Assembly (NCBI RefSeq): GCF_025666195.1
Contig: NZ_CP102592.1
Coordinates: 3,100,001-3,164,000 of the forward strand
Reading direction: 5' to 3'
Source of the DNA: Xanthomonas sp. CFBP 8443
Lineage (GTDB): Bacteria; Pseudomonadota; Gammaproteobacteria; Xanthomonadales; Xanthomonadaceae
DNA: 64,000 bases
Shown here: one piece after another, positions 36,893 to 46,524 of the stretch
How positions within the stretch are numbered: position 1 is the first letter of the stretch
Layout: each line of letters opens with the position of its first letter
Made by a program: the position numbers and the translations under genes
The notes under the pieces: generated by a model
Seen by the model: only the letters and a program-made list of their open reading frames with translations
Database searches by the model: none
What the model was told of the DNA's origin: nothing

Positions 36893-38569
36893 CTACTGCG
36901 GCGGCGCCACGCCGTCCTTGGCCGCCATCAGCCAAGCGAGCCGCGCGCGCAGATCCGGGCGCACGATCGGCGCATCGGACAGGAACACCCGCACGCCATG
37001 CGCCGGCACTTCGGCACGCAAGGCGTCCGCGACCTCGATCGCGCTGCCGTCGAAGCCGTCGCGCCAGGTGCCAGGCTGCAGGTAGCGGCTCGCCTCCAGC
37101 GTCTTCGGCGCATCGCTCTTGTTCAGCAGCACCAGCGCGGTCTGGGTGCTGCCCGCATGCTGGTACACGCGATAGAACACCGCTTCGTCGCCGGCCAGGC
37201 GCAGGTTGAGCTGCAGCCCACGCTGCAATGCCGGGCTGCGCTGGCGCAGCTGCGCGATGCGCTGCAACGGCGCGAAGATCGGGCCCTGCGGCGCGGCGTC
37301 TATCCGCTCCTGGCCGAAGTAGTTGCGGTTGCCGGCATGCTCGGCGCGGCCGCGCATGAAGCCGGTTTCCGAGCCGTAGTAGATCACCGGGATGCCGCGC
37401 GCGGTGAACAGCCAGTTGTGCGCATCGATGAAGCCGGCGTCGCTGGCGTCGAGCCGCGCCATGTCGTGGTTGTCGTAGAAGGTCATCAACTCGTACGGAT
37501 TGGCGTACGGGCCGCGCTCCAGGTACAGCGGCGTCTGCAACTGCTCGAAGCCGCCGCGCGCATGCCCGAACACCGAGGCCAGCGCCTGCTTCAGCGGGAA
37601 ATCCAGCACGCTGACCCCGGCATTGCGCGCCCAGGTGTGTCCGGCGATCTTGCGCGCGTCGTAATCGAAGGCCTCGCCGAACATGAACATGCCCGGCCGC
37701 TGCGCGCGAATGCGGCGCACGAATTCATGCCAGAAGCTGTCCGGCATCCAGCCGATGGTATCGATGCGGAAGGCGTCGGCGCCCTGCCCCAGCCATTGCG
37801 AATAGGCGCCGACCAGATACTCCATCACCGCCGGATTGCGTTCGTTGAAGTCCGACAGTTCGGCCAGGCCGCCGCCGGTGTTGTAGAACGCATGCAGCGG
37901 GTTGTGCGCCGGATCCAACTTGGCCGGTGGCAGGTTCTGGTGGTCGGCGACCAGTTTGCCGTCGCGATCGAACACCTGGCCGAACAGCGGTTGCCGCTTC
38001 GGCATCGAATAGGCCGGCGAGCCGTGGTTGCCGACGATGTCCAGCACCACCTTCAGGCGCTGCGCATGCATCGCCTGGGTGAAGCCGGCGAAATCCAGGC
38101 CTGGGCTGGGCAGGTGCTCGTCCAGCCTGTAGAAATTGACGCCCCAGTAGCCGTGGTAGCCGGTCTTGCCGCGATCGCTCAGGTTGCTGCCCCATGTGAT
38201 CGGTTTGCCGCCGGTGAAGGCCTCGTCCGGATTGTCGACGATCGGCGTGATCCACACCGCGCCGAAGCCCAGGCCGCGGATATAGCCAGCATTGTCGACC
38301 ACGCCCTTGAAGTCGCCGCCCAGGTAGCCGATGTTGTCGCTCTCGCCCGGCGGCGCCGGCAGCGGGATGTCGAAGGTGCGGTGCGCGCCGCCCTGGTCGC
38401 GATGGTCGTTGCCGGGATCGCCGTTGACGAAACGGTCGGTGACCACGAAATACACCGCCTCGCTGGCGAACGGCTCCAGCGTGCCGTAGTACTCCGCCGA
38501 CTGCGCCCGCGCCGGTTGCGCGCAGGCGCCCAGCAGGGCCAGCGCCAGCAGCGACATCCGATAGGTCAT
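36893..38569 (-). CDS. Secreted or lipid-anchored alpha-amylase, GH13
   Basis: This 558-residue GH13 enzyme cleaves alpha-1,4-glucans. Conserved regions are intact: region I VVLDIVGNHG, region II DAFRIDTIG with the nucleophile Asp, region III MFGEAFDYD with the acid/base Glu, and region IV FYDNHDMAR with the transition-state Asp. The N terminus [20 protein letters not shown] is a signal peptide. It contains LGAC, which could be a lipobox, but cleavage later at ARA-QS is equally possible, so export is clear and anchoring is not. It is the last gene of the glycosidase-MFS-amylase operon; its start overlaps the MFS stop by 4 bases. Confidence 0.92.
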   Translation of the reverse strand: MTYRMSLLALALLGACAQPARAQSAEYYGTLEPFASEAVYFVVTDRFVNGDPGNDHRDQGGAHRTFDIPLPAPPGESDNIGYLGGDFKGVVDNAGYIRGLGFGAVWITPIVDNPDEAFTGGKPITWGSNLSDRGKTGYHGYWGVNFYRLDEHLPSPGLDFAGFTQAMHAQRLKVVLDIVGNHGSPAYSMPKRQPLFGQVFDRDGKLVADHQNLPPAKLDPAHNPLHAFYNTGGGLAELSDFNERNPAVMEYLVGAYSQWLGQGADAFRIDTIGWMPDSFWHEFVRRIRAQRPGMFMFGEAFDYDARKIAGHTWARNAGVSVLDFPLKQALASVFGHARGGFEQLQTPLYLERGPYANPYELMTFYDNHDMARLDASDAGFIDAHNWLFTARGIPVIYYGSETGFMRGRAEHAGNRNYFGQERIDAAPQGPIFAPLQRIAQLRQRSPALQRGLQLNLRLAGDEAVFYRVYQHAGSTQTALVLLNKSDAPKTLEASRYLQPGTWRDGFDGSAIEVADALRAEVPAHGVRVFLSDAPIVRPDLRARLAWLMAAKDGVAPPQ

Positions 38570-40065
38570 TGCCTTGCTCCATGTTCGGCGGGAACCCGCA
38601 GCACGCACAGCGCCGCCAGCAGCAGGCTGGCGCCGCCGATGCCTAGCGCGTAAAGCGGCCGGCCGCCGAGCCAGTGGCTGAGCACGAAGCCCAGCACGCT
38701 GACCGCGACCAGCTGCGGGATCACGATGAAGAAATTGAAGATGCCCATGTACACGCCCATCTTCGCCGCCGGCACGCTGTCAGACAGCAAGGCGTACGGC
38801 AGCGACAGGATCGAGGCCCAGGCGAAGCCGACGCCGAGCATCGACAGCAGCAGCCACTGCGGATCGCGGATCCACAGGAACGACAGCAGGCCGGCCGCGC
38901 CCAGGCACAGGTTGAGCAGGTGGCTGACGCGCAGGCCGAACGCGCGCACCAGCAGCGGGATGACGATCGCCGCCAGCGCAGCGAAGCCGTTGTACGCGCC
39001 GAACAGCACGCCGACCCAGTTGGCGCCGTCGTTGTACGCTGCTGAGGTGACGTCGCTGGCGCCGTAGTGCGTCTGCGTCACCGCCGCGGTGGTGTAGATC
39101 CACATCGCGAACAGCGCGAACCACGAGAAGAACTGCACCCAGGCCAGGCGCCGCATCGCCTGCGGCATCGCCTGCACGTCGCGCATGATCGCCGCCAGCA
39201 TGTGCTCGGGGCGCAGCCGCGGCGCCAGCCATTGCAACAGCCCATAGCCGACGAACAATCCTGCCAGCACGTACAGCATGCGGTCGCCGCCGCTCCAGAA
39301 GATCGCCGCCGCGCCGGCGAGGCCGAGCGCGAACCAGAGCGCCGCGACGCCATCGGAACGCGGCATGGTCGCCGCATGCTCGGCGACAAGCGGTGGCGCT
39401 GCATCGTCGAACCCCTGCAAGGTCTCGGGCGGATACTCGCGGGTGCGCAGCACGGTCCAGCCGATGGACAGGAACAGCACCGCGCCGCCCAGGTAGAACG
39501 CATAGCGCACCGTGGCCGGCACATGGCCGGGCGCGGCGGTATTGCTCACCCCCCAGTGCGCCAGCAGCCATGGCAGCATGCTCGCCACCACCGCGCCGAC
39601 GCCGATGAAGAAGCTCTGCATCGCATAGCCGCTGGCGCGCTGGCGCTGCGGCAACTGGTCGCCGACGAAGGCGCGGAACGGCTCCATCGAGATATTGATC
39701 GACGCATCCAGGATCCACAGCGTGCCCGCGGCCACCCACAGCGCCGGCGAGTTTGGCATCGCCAGCAACGCCAGCGTGGTGAACAGCGCGCCGACCATGA
39801 AGTACGGGCGGCGCCGGCCGAAGCGGTTCCAGGTGCGGTCGGACAGATGGCCGACGATCGGCTGCACGATCAAGCCGGTCAGCGGCGCGGCGATCCACAA
39901 GCCCGGCACCTGCTCCATGTCCGCGCCCAGGGTCTGGAAGATGCGGCTGGCATTGGCGTTCTGCAGCGCGAAGCCGAACTGGATGCCGAGGAAGCCGAAG
40001 CACATGTTCCAGATCTGCCAGAACGACAGCGCCGGCTTGGCGCGCGGCATGGGCATGGCGCTCAT
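38566..40065 (-). CDS. MFS sugar transporter, SLC45-like (maltose type)
   Basis: This 499-residue inner-membrane transporter has 12 predicted segments and the signature of the glycoside/SLC45-like MFS group: [20 protein letters not shown] near the start and [20 protein letters not shown], the loop between segments 2 and 3. Similar transporters in Xanthomonas and Caulobacter take up maltose or sucrose from the periplasm. The gene order with an amylase, glycosidases and a TonB receptor points to maltose or maltodextrin. Starts at 40065 and 40053 or 40050 are possible; the first overlaps the upstream stop by 4 bases. Confidence 0.88.
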   Translation of the reverse strand: MSAMPMPRAKPALSFWQIWNMCFGFLGIQFGFALQNANASRIFQTLGADMEQVPGLWIAAPLTGLIVQPIVGHLSDRTWNRFGRRRPYFMVGALFTTLALLAMPNSPALWVAAGTLWILDASINISMEPFRAFVGDQLPQRQRASGYAMQSFFIGVGAVVASMLPWLLAHWGVSNTAAPGHVPATVRYAFYLGGAVLFLSIGWTVLRTREYPPETLQGFDDAAPPLVAEHAATMPRSDGVAALWFALGLAGAAAIFWSGGDRMLYVLAGLFVGYGLLQWLAPRLRPEHMLAAIMRDVQAMPQAMRRLAWVQFFSWFALFAMWIYTTAAVTQTHYGASDVTSAAYNDGANWVGVLFGAYNGFAALAAIVIPLLVRAFGLRVSHLLNLCLGAAGLLSFLWIRDPQWLLLSMLGVGFAWASILSLPYALLSDSVPAAKMGVYMGIFNFFIVIPQLVAVSVLGFVLSHWLGGRPLYALGIGGASLLLAALCVLRVPAEHGARQ

Positions 40066-42269
40066 CGGCGCACCTGCGCTGCGCCGGCCGGCGCGATCAG
40101 CAGTGCGGCGACGTCTGCGGCGTTGACCACGCCGTCGGCGCCGCCCTGGCCGCCGGTGTAGCGCGCGAAGTGCTGCAGCGCGCTCATGTTCGCCGCAGGC
40201 ACCACCCGGATGCGGCAGGCCTGCCCGGCCTTCAGCGCGAACACCGCCGTAGTGGACTCCTGTTCGCCGACGCTGTGTGGCATCACCACCGGCATGCGTT
40301 GCGGCGCGGCGTCGCCGCACTGCAGCTGCAACTGTTTCACCGCGGCGGTGACGCCGGTATTGATCGGGCCATGCGCATTGACGTAGCGCAGGCTCAGCCG
40401 GTAGTCGCCATCGCGCGGCGTGGTCCAGCGCCAATCGTCGCCACCGGCCAGGCGCACCTCGTCGCCGACGCAGACGCTGGGACTGTGCAATGACTCCCAC
40501 TGCGCGCCGCGCCGGGTCAGGCTCAGGCACTGCACCTGCTCGCGCAGCGGCAAGCGCGCACCGTCGGCAGCGCCCGGCTGGCGCTGGCCATCGACGTACA
40601 GCACCGTGTCGGCGGCCGCCGCGACGCGCCAGCCCTGCGCGTCGCGGTCGACGCGCGGCGCCGGTGGCGTCAGCGGGGCGAATGCATCCTTGGCCGCGAG
40701 CAGCGGCACCGGCGCACTCGCCGTGTCGCGCGCGACCAGTTGCACGGTGGTCACGCCGTCAGCGGTACGCGTGTCGCCAGCTACCAGCAGGTCGCCGTGC
40801 AGCTGCGCCTGCGCCGGCCGCCGCAGCACGATGCGCCGGTCGCGCAGTTGCAACGCGATCTCGTCGCGCTCGCCGAACAGCATCGGCACCAGGCTCACCG
40901 GCAGCTTGGGCGCGACCTGGCCATCGTCCTCCACGCCGAACACGCCTTCGATCACCATCGCCAGATAGCCGGCCACCGACCACAGCTGGCGCGGCGAATT
41001 GACCACCGGTCCGCTGAGCGGGCCATCGTCCACATGTGCGGCCTGGCTCAGGAATTCGTAGTTCTCCATGTTCGAACCGGCCAATGCGGCGCCACACAGC
41101 AGCGAGCGCACTTCGAAGGCGATGCGCGCGCTGTCGTCGGTATGCCGCGCCGCGCGCAGCGCATAAGCGCTGACGAACGGCCAGATCGCGCGATTGTGGT
41201 AGATCGGCACGTCCTGCTGCTGCGGCCACACCACCGGGCTACCCGCCTCGACCGCCGGATAGCGCGCCAGCGCCTGGCGCGCGCGTTCGCGCGGCAGCAC
41301 GTCGGCCAGCACCGCCAGCGACAGGCCGAGCAGGTCGTAGCTCTCGTAGGCGACTGGATGCGCGGCGCTGCCGAGATAGCTGACGTAGGTGCCGCGGTCC
41401 TCGCGCCAGAAGCGCTGCGCGATCGCCTGTTTCAGCGCGTCAGCCCAGCCGGCGTAGCGCGCCGCGGGCACGTCGTCGCCCTGCTCGCGCGCCAGCCGCT
41501 CGCCCAGGCGCAGCGCCTGATAGTGCAGCACGTTGGTGGACAGCGCGTACGACTCGGCGATGAAGCGCACGTCGTTGCGGGTCCAGGCCGGATAGGTCTG
41601 TTCGCGCCAGTCCAGGAACGAGGTCTCGCCGCGGTACAGGCCGATCCGCGAATCGAATGCGAATTCGCGGTCCTGCGCCAGGGTCGCCGCGAGCGCGGCA
41701 CGGGTCTCGGCGGCGAACGCCGCGTCGTCGAGCAGATGCCGCGCGGCTAGGAACCAGACCACGCGGTCGCTGCTCACCGGCCAGCTGCCGCCGGAGCCGG
41801 TATCCTGGGCCACGAACAGGCCCGGCCGCGCGTCCGCGCCGCGCATCGCCGAAAGCTTGAAACGCAGCGAGCGCCGGGTACGCTCCGGGTCCAGCCGCGC
41901 CAGCGCGAGATCGGCCGCGTAGCTGACGTCGCGGGTCCACACATAGGGCCAGCGTTCGCCGGTCTGATAGCAATCGCACGGCAACGGCTTGCCGTGGTCG
42001 AAGGCCGGATCGCGGATCGCGTCCACCTGGTCGTCGCGCAGTTCCTGCTGCGCCAGCGCGAACAGCGCATCGAACAGCGGGCTGGCGGTTTCGCTGCGCA
42101 GCGGCTGCGCCACCAGCGTGCGCGTGCCCTGCGCCGAGGTCAGCACGAAGCCGCCGTCGGCAGCGGCCGCGGCCTGCGCAGTCTGGCCGCGCCATTGCAA
42201 CGACGTCTGCCACGCAGACGCCGACACCGCGGCACCCAAGGTGGCGGCCAAGCAGATCATCTTCAGCAT
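40062..42269 (-). CDS. Secreted six-hairpin glycosidase-like protein
   Basis: This protein of about 735 residues has a signal peptide ([19 protein letters not shown]). Its central alpha/alpha-barrel type region (about 60-460) includes the amylo-glucosidase-like [20 protein letters not shown] and [21 protein letters not shown] beta-rich C-terminal part of about 250 residues follows. The fold assignment rests on the WTRD motif and helical repeats; the exact glycoside hydrolase family and substrate are not clear to me, but an alpha-glucan debranching or exo-glucosidase role would fit the locus. It is the first gene of the operon; the operator-like site at 42423 is 154 bases upstream. An upstream in-frame ATG is less likely because it buries the signal peptide. 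Confidence 0.8.
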   Translation of the reverse strand: MLKMICLAATLGAAVSASAWQTSLQWRGQTAQAAAAADGGFVLTSAQGTRTLVAQPLRSETASPLFDALFALAQQELRDDQVDAIRDPAFDHGKPLPCDCYQTGERWPYVWTRDVSYAADLALARLDPERTRRSLRFKLSAMRGADARPGLFVAQDTGSGGSWPVSSDRVVWFLAARHLLDDAAFAAETRAALAATLAQDREFAFDSRIGLYRGETSFLDWREQTYPAWTRNDVRFIAESYALSTNVLHYQALRLGERLAREQGDDVPAARYAGWADALKQAIAQRFWREDRGTYVSYLGSAAHPVAYESYDLLGLSLAVLADVLPRERARQALARYPAVEAGSPVVWPQQQDVPIYHNRAIWPFVSAYALRAARHTDDSARIAFEVRSLLCGAALAGSNMENYEFLSQAAHVDDGPLSGPVVNSPRQLWSVAGYLAMVIEGVFGVEDDGQVAPKLPVSLVPMLFGERDEIALQLRDRRIVLRRPAQAQLHGDLLVAGDTRTADGVTTVQLVARDTASAPVPLLAAKDAFAPLTPPAPRVDRDAQGWRVAAAADTVLYVDGQRQPGAADGARLPLREQVQCLSLTRRGAQWESLHSPSVCVGDEVRLAGGDDWRWTTPRDGDYRLSLRYVNAHGPINTGVTAAVKQLQLQCGDAAPQRMPVVMPHSVGEQESTTAVFALKAGQACRIRVVPAANMSALQHFARYTGGQGGADGVVNAADVAALLIAPAGAAQVRR

Positions 42270-42389
42270 CGAAGCGGCGGACCGGCTCGCGCCCGTCGGC
42301 CTCCCTCCCTCTTTGCCTGCATTGTGGGTTCGCAGCACCGGCATGCCGGCGCCGCGGTCGCGGCCTCTTCTTCGAGAAGCGCTGCAGAC

Positions 42390-42436
42390 ATGGTAGACGC
42401 GCCGCACCGTGGCGCGCACATCTGCATACGTATTCA
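42390..42436 (-). promoter_or_regulatory. LacI-type operator 1 with promoter-like GTCTACCAT
   Basis: Read towards the glycosidase operon, the site is TGAATACGTATGCA (42423-42436), a near-palindrome centred on ACGT. Twenty-four bases further on stands GTCTACCAT (42390-42398), also present after operator 2 at almost the same distance; TACCAT may be the -10 box. The site is the likely target of the LacI-family protein encoded at 35472-36539. Confidence 0.65.
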
Positions 42437-42510
42437 TCGCCCGCGCCGCAGTGGCGCCGCAGTGCCTCGCTATAGTCGCCGCACGTGCCACGGCCGCCTT
42501 GGGAGGGGAT

Positions 42511-42798
42511 ATGCCGCAGCTTCATGCCATGCCACGCGTGCGCCGCGCGCCGTGCCTGCCGCTCCTGTTTGCAGCGGCGTTGTTGTGCGTTGCACCGCTG
42601 CTGCGCGCAGAATCCAGGACCGTGGCCAGCGTGAACTCCCCGGGCAAGGTGCTGCAGGTCGCGCTGCAGCTGGACGACGGCAAGCCGAGCTACCGCGTGC
42701 AGCGCCTCGGCGACCCGGTGATCGGCGATTCCAGGCTGGGCTTCCAGTTGCGCGACGGACGCCTGGACCGCGACCTGGCGATGGCACCTTCCGCATGA
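42511..42798 (+). pseudogene. Truncated GH97 alpha-glucosidase (SusB-like) remnant
   Basis: The 95 codons encode a signal peptide (LPLLFAAALLCVAPLLRA) followed by the start of the GH97 N-terminal beta-sandwich, recognisable in SVNSPGKVLQVALQLDDGKP and SRLGFQLRDGRL. GH97 enzymes are about 650-700 residues, so more than 85 percent, including the catalytic barrel, is missing. A good ribosome-binding sequence (GGGAGGGG) still precedes the ATG at 42511. After the stop the sequence runs straight into the TonB receptor promoter. The gene was probably a full alpha-glucosidase of this locus that was removed by a deletion. Confidence 0.75.
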
Positions 42799-42888
42799 CG
42801 ACCCTGCGATACCGAGCACGCATGCGCGTGGCCATCGCGAACAAGACATCGCAATCGTGGAATCGATTCCACCGTGATGAAACCCAGT

Positions 42889-42936
42889 GAATACGTATGC
42901 AGCCGACGTTCGCGATGGACTGCCGTGTCTACCATA
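42889..42936 (+). promoter_or_regulatory. LacI-type operator 2 with promoter-like GTCTACCAT
   Basis: TGAATACGTATGCA at 42889-42902 is identical to operator 1 read in gene direction. It is followed after 25 bases by GTCTACCAT (42928-42936). It lies 136 bases upstream of the TonB receptor start and should control it. Confidence 0.68.
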
Positions 42937-43037
42937 CGTCGCAGTCGCGTTACCGCATCGTCGGCAGCGCGATACCTACATCCGGCGATTTGGCCGGGCC
43001 AGAAAATTCGCAAGACAACATTGCCTGGGAGGGGAAA

Positions 43038-45800
43038 ATGTTGAACCACAAGCGCAATGCGCTGACGCTGGCGTTGGCCATCGCCATGACGCCGATGCTG
43101 GCTACCGCACAGTCCGCAACGCAGACCGGCACCGCCACCGCGCCGGCGCAGAATCCGGTCACCGAACTGGACAAGGTCCAGGTGACCGGCATCCGTCGCG
43201 GCATCGAGAGCGCGATCGCGGTCAAGCAGGACGCCACGTCCATCGTCGAGGCGATCTCGGCCGAGGACATCGGCAAGCTGCCGGACGTGAGCATCGCCGA
43301 ATCGCTGGGCCGCCTGCCCGGCCTGGCCGCGCAGCGCGTGGCCGGTCGCGCCCAGGTGATCAGCGTCCGCGGCCTGTCGCCCGACTTCGCCACCACCCTG
43401 CTCAACGGCCGCGAGGTGGTCAGCACCGGCGACAACCGCAGCGTCGAGTTCGACCAATACCCATCGGAACTGGTCAATGGCGTGACCGTGTACAAGACCC
43501 CGGACGCGGCGCTGGTCGGCCAGGGCCTGTCGGGCACCATCGATATGCAGACCGTGCGCCCGTTGAGCTTCCCGGACCGGGTGATCGCGGTCAGCGGCCG
43601 CCTGCAGAAGACCTCGCTGGGCAAGGCGGCCGATGTCGACGCGTACGGCAACCGCTTCAGCGCCAGCTACATCGACCAGTTCCTCGACAAGACCCTGGGC
43701 ATCTCGATCGGCTACGCGCACAGCGACAACCCGATCCAGGAGAACCAGGTCGGCCTGTACGAGCCGTGGACCACTGAGCATACCGACGCCGGCAACCGCC
43801 CCGGCCTGGCCCCAGGCACCTACTTCTCCGACGGCATCAAGGCCTTGCGCCGCACCGGCAACAACAAGCGCGACGGCGTGATGGCCACCGTGCAGTTCCG
43901 CCCGTCCAACGCCTGGACCAGCACCTTCGATGCGTTCCACACCGAAGCCGAGCAGATCGACACCGCCAACCAGTTCGAGGTCAACCTCAGCAACTACAAC
44001 GGCAACTACACCCCCGGCCTGCTGATCGGCAATCCGCAGCTGAATGCCGACAACACCTTCACCGGCGGCACCGCCAGCGGCGTGTATCCGCTGGTGCGCG
44101 GCATGTACAACAAGCGCAAGGACAAGATCGACGCGTTCGGCTGGAACAACGAGATCAACGTCGGCGACGTCAGGCTCGTCGCCGACCTGAACTATTCCAA
44201 GGCCACCCGCGACGAGTTGAACCTGGAGAACAACCTGCAGCTGACCCCGATGCCGCAACTGGATACCGTCGGCGTCACCGTCAACCCCAACGGCTTCTCG
44301 CAGATCTCACCCGGGCTGGATTACTCCAACCCCGATGCGCTGTTCCTGACCAACACCATCTACGGCTCCGGCTACGGCAAGGTGCCGCAGATCGAGGACC
44401 GCCTGAAGGGCGGCCGCCTGTCGGCGACGCTGCCCGCGCCGCAGGCCTTGTCGTGGTTCTCGGATATCGACGTGGGCGTGAACTACGCCGACCGGCGCAA
44501 GCAGAAGACCCAGGCCGAGGGCAACATCCTGCTCGGCGCGCAGGGCGACGCCAGCATCGCCGGCGACCTGCAGTACGACCCGGTCAACCTGGGCTTCGCC
44601 GGCATCGGCTACATCCCGGCCTGGAACGTCCCGGCCGCGGTCGGGCGCTACATGACCTTCGACCCGGTCACCGACCTCGACTACCTGATTCCGAAGTCGT
44701 GGACCGTGCAGGAGAAGATCACCACCGCCTGGTTGCGCGCCAACATCAATACCGATATCGGCGAAGTGAGCGTGCGCGGCAACATCGGCGTGCAGATGCA
44801 GCACACCGACCAGAGCTCGCAGTCCAACTATTTCGACCGTTCGCGCCCGGCCGGCCAGAACGTGCTGCCGATCGATTCCGGCAAGACCTACAACGACTGG
44901 CTGCCGAGCTTGAACCTGGCCTTCACGTTCCCGCACCAGCAGACCCTGCGCTTCGCCGCCGCCAAGCAGGTCGCGCGCCCGCGCGTGGACCAGATGCGCG
45001 CCGGCCTGGAATTCGGCGTCGACACCTCCACCGGCAGGCCCGGCGGCAGCGGCGGCAACCCGTTGCTGGATCCGTGGCGCGCGACCGCGCTGGACCTGTC
45101 GTACGAGAAATACTTCGACGAAAAGGCCTACGTGGCCGCGGCGATCTTCTACAAGGACCTGAAGAGCTACGTCTACACGCAGTCGCGCGACGACTACGAC
45201 TTCTCCGACCTGGTCGCCAGTTACGTGGTGCCGCCGGGCATGACCGCCCCGGTGCAGACCATCGGCACCTTCTCCTCGCCGCAGAACGGCAAGGGCGGCA
45301 CCCTGCGCGGCCTGGAGCTCACCGCCTCGCTGCCGCTGGACATGCTGACCGACAGCCTGCGCGGCTTCGGCGTGCAGGCCAGCGCCACGTTCAACGACAG
45401 CGACATCAAGATCCTCGACCCGGAAAGCGTCTCCAGCGTGGGCTCGGATCCGATCAGCCTGCCGGGCCTGTCCAAGCGCGTGTACAACTTCACCGCCTAC
45501 TACGAGCGCAACGGCTTCGAAGCGCGCGTCAGCCAGCGCCGGCGTTCGGACTTCATCGGCGAGATCGGCAACTTCAACGGCAACCGCACGCTGCGTTACG
45601 TGGTCGGCGAGAACGTGACCGACGCGCAGCTCAGCTACAGCTTCGGCGACAGCAGCACCTTGAGTGGGCTGACCCTGCTGCTGCAGGCGAGCAACCTGAC
45701 CAACGAAGCGTATCGCACCTATGCCGGCCGCAAGGACCGCCCGCTGGAATACACCGAGTGGGGCCGCACCTACGTGCTCGGGGTGAATTACAAGTTCTAG
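43038..45800 (+). CDS. TonB-dependent receptor for maltodextrins
   Basis: This 920-residue outer-membrane receptor has a signal peptide (LALAIAMTPMLATAQ) and a TonB-box region (about 45-65, ELDKVQVTGIRRGIESAIAV). A plug domain follows with DIGKLPDVSIAESLGRLPGL and ISVRGLSPDFATTLLNGREV, then a 22-strand barrel ending in the typical C-terminal aromatic residue (VLGVNYKF). It belongs to the large receptor subfamily typical of carbohydrate-scavenging Caulobacter and Xanthomonas (MalA-like). The neighbouring amylase, glycosidases and MFS transporter indicate uptake of maltodextrins across the outer membrane. The ATG at 43038 has a GGGAGGGG ribosome-binding sequence; upstream ATGs are unsupported. 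Confidence 0.93.
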   Translation: MLNHKRNALTLALAIAMTPMLATAQSATQTGTATAPAQNPVTELDKVQVTGIRRGIESAIAVKQDATSIVEAISAEDIGKLPDVSIAESLGRLPGLAAQRVAGRAQVISVRGLSPDFATTLLNGREVVSTGDNRSVEFDQYPSELVNGVTVYKTPDAALVGQGLSGTIDMQTVRPLSFPDRVIAVSGRLQKTSLGKAADVDAYGNRFSASYIDQFLDKTLGISIGYAHSDNPIQENQVGLYEPWTTEHTDAGNRPGLAPGTYFSDGIKALRRTGNNKRDGVMATVQFRPSNAWTSTFDAFHTEAEQIDTANQFEVNLSNYNGNYTPGLLIGNPQLNADNTFTGGTASGVYPLVRGMYNKRKDKIDAFGWNNEINVGDVRLVADLNYSKATRDELNLENNLQLTPMPQLDTVGVTVNPNGFSQISPGLDYSNPDALFLTNTIYGSGYGKVPQIEDRLKGGRLSATLPAPQALSWFSDIDVGVNYADRRKQKTQAEGNILLGAQGDASIAGDLQYDPVNLGFAGIGYIPAWNVPAAVGRYMTFDPVTDLDYLIPKSWTVQEKITTAWLRANINTDIGEVSVRGNIGVQMQHTDQSSQSNYFDRSRPAGQNVLPIDSGKTYNDWLPSLNLAFTFPHQQTLRFAAAKQVARPRVDQMRAGLEFGVDTSTGRPGGSGGNPLLDPWRATALDLSYEKYFDEKAYVAAAIFYKDLKSYVYTQSRDDYDFSDLVASYVVPPGMTAPVQTIGTFSSPQNGKGGTLRGLELTASLPLDMLTDSLRGFGVQASATFNDSDIKILDPESVSSVGSDPISLPGLSKRVYNFTAYYERNGFEARVSQRRRSDFIGEIGNFNGNRTLRYVVGENVTDAQLSYSFGDSSTLSGLTLLLQASNLTNEAYRTYAGRKDRPLEYTEWGRTYVLGVNYKF

Positions 45801-45824
45801 GCCAACCCCTCCTGCCTGCAACAC

Positions 45825-45856
45825 GCCCGTCGGCCCATGCCGGCGGGCTTTTTTTT
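45825..45856 (+). terminator. Rho-independent terminator of the TonB receptor gene
   Basis: The stem GCCCGTCGGC/GCCGGCGGGC (one G-T pair, loop CCAT) is followed by eight T residues. It lies 24 bases after the receptor stop codon. Confidence 0.93.
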
Positions 45857-46524
45857 GCATTCAATTGGCGCGCCATGGCGTGCGGCGCTAAGCGCATGGC
45901 GGCGCGCGTTGCGCTCGATCTGGGCACTGTCACTGAACGAAGCAAGACAACGCGATGCGGACGCATTGAAGCAGCAGCCTCGTGCGCGGCTGCCGTTTGC
46001 CAACCGCCAGGGACTGGAGGGCCGGGCCAATACGCCGCTGCGTGGACCGCGAAGGTGCCGATGGCGGCACGCGCGCTGTTCGCCAGCAGAATCGCGCTGG
46101 TGGCGGCAGTGTCGCTGAGCACCCACAGCGCACTGATCCGTGCTGACGTGAACGCCGCAATTGGCTGGCGCAGCAGAGCCAGCGGGGATGCGAGGTTGCG
46201 GGCCCGCTCGTGACGTCGCTCGCCGATGCCGACCTACGGCTGGAGAAATACTCGCGGCGCTGCTCGCTGTCGGTGCCTGACAGCGTCCGTGGATGCAGCG
46301 CGACGATCACGCAGAATATCCACCTTCGCGCCAGCTAGAGATTGCACTCCCAGAAACAGTTGGTTAGTAGAAACACTGTGAACGTCCGACAAGCAGGACG
46401 ATCAGATCTTCAATGCCAACGGCAGTTCTGGCATTCGGTCACGAGGTCGGAAACTCGCCCTTGGACCGGCGCATTGCGTCCCGCTGCCTGGCGAAACAGC
46501 AGCGGAACCACAGAGTCGAGAGGC
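45857..46524. other. Region without a convincing gene, possible decayed sequence
   Basis: About 670 bases lie between the receptor terminator and the 3' end of the alpha-glucosidase gene. A minus-strand frame around 45970-46170 has protein-like character (for example DTAATSAILLANSARAAIG), but it has no credible start and shifts frame. Nothing in it is recognised. It may be the remains of a deleted gene. Confidence 0.4.
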
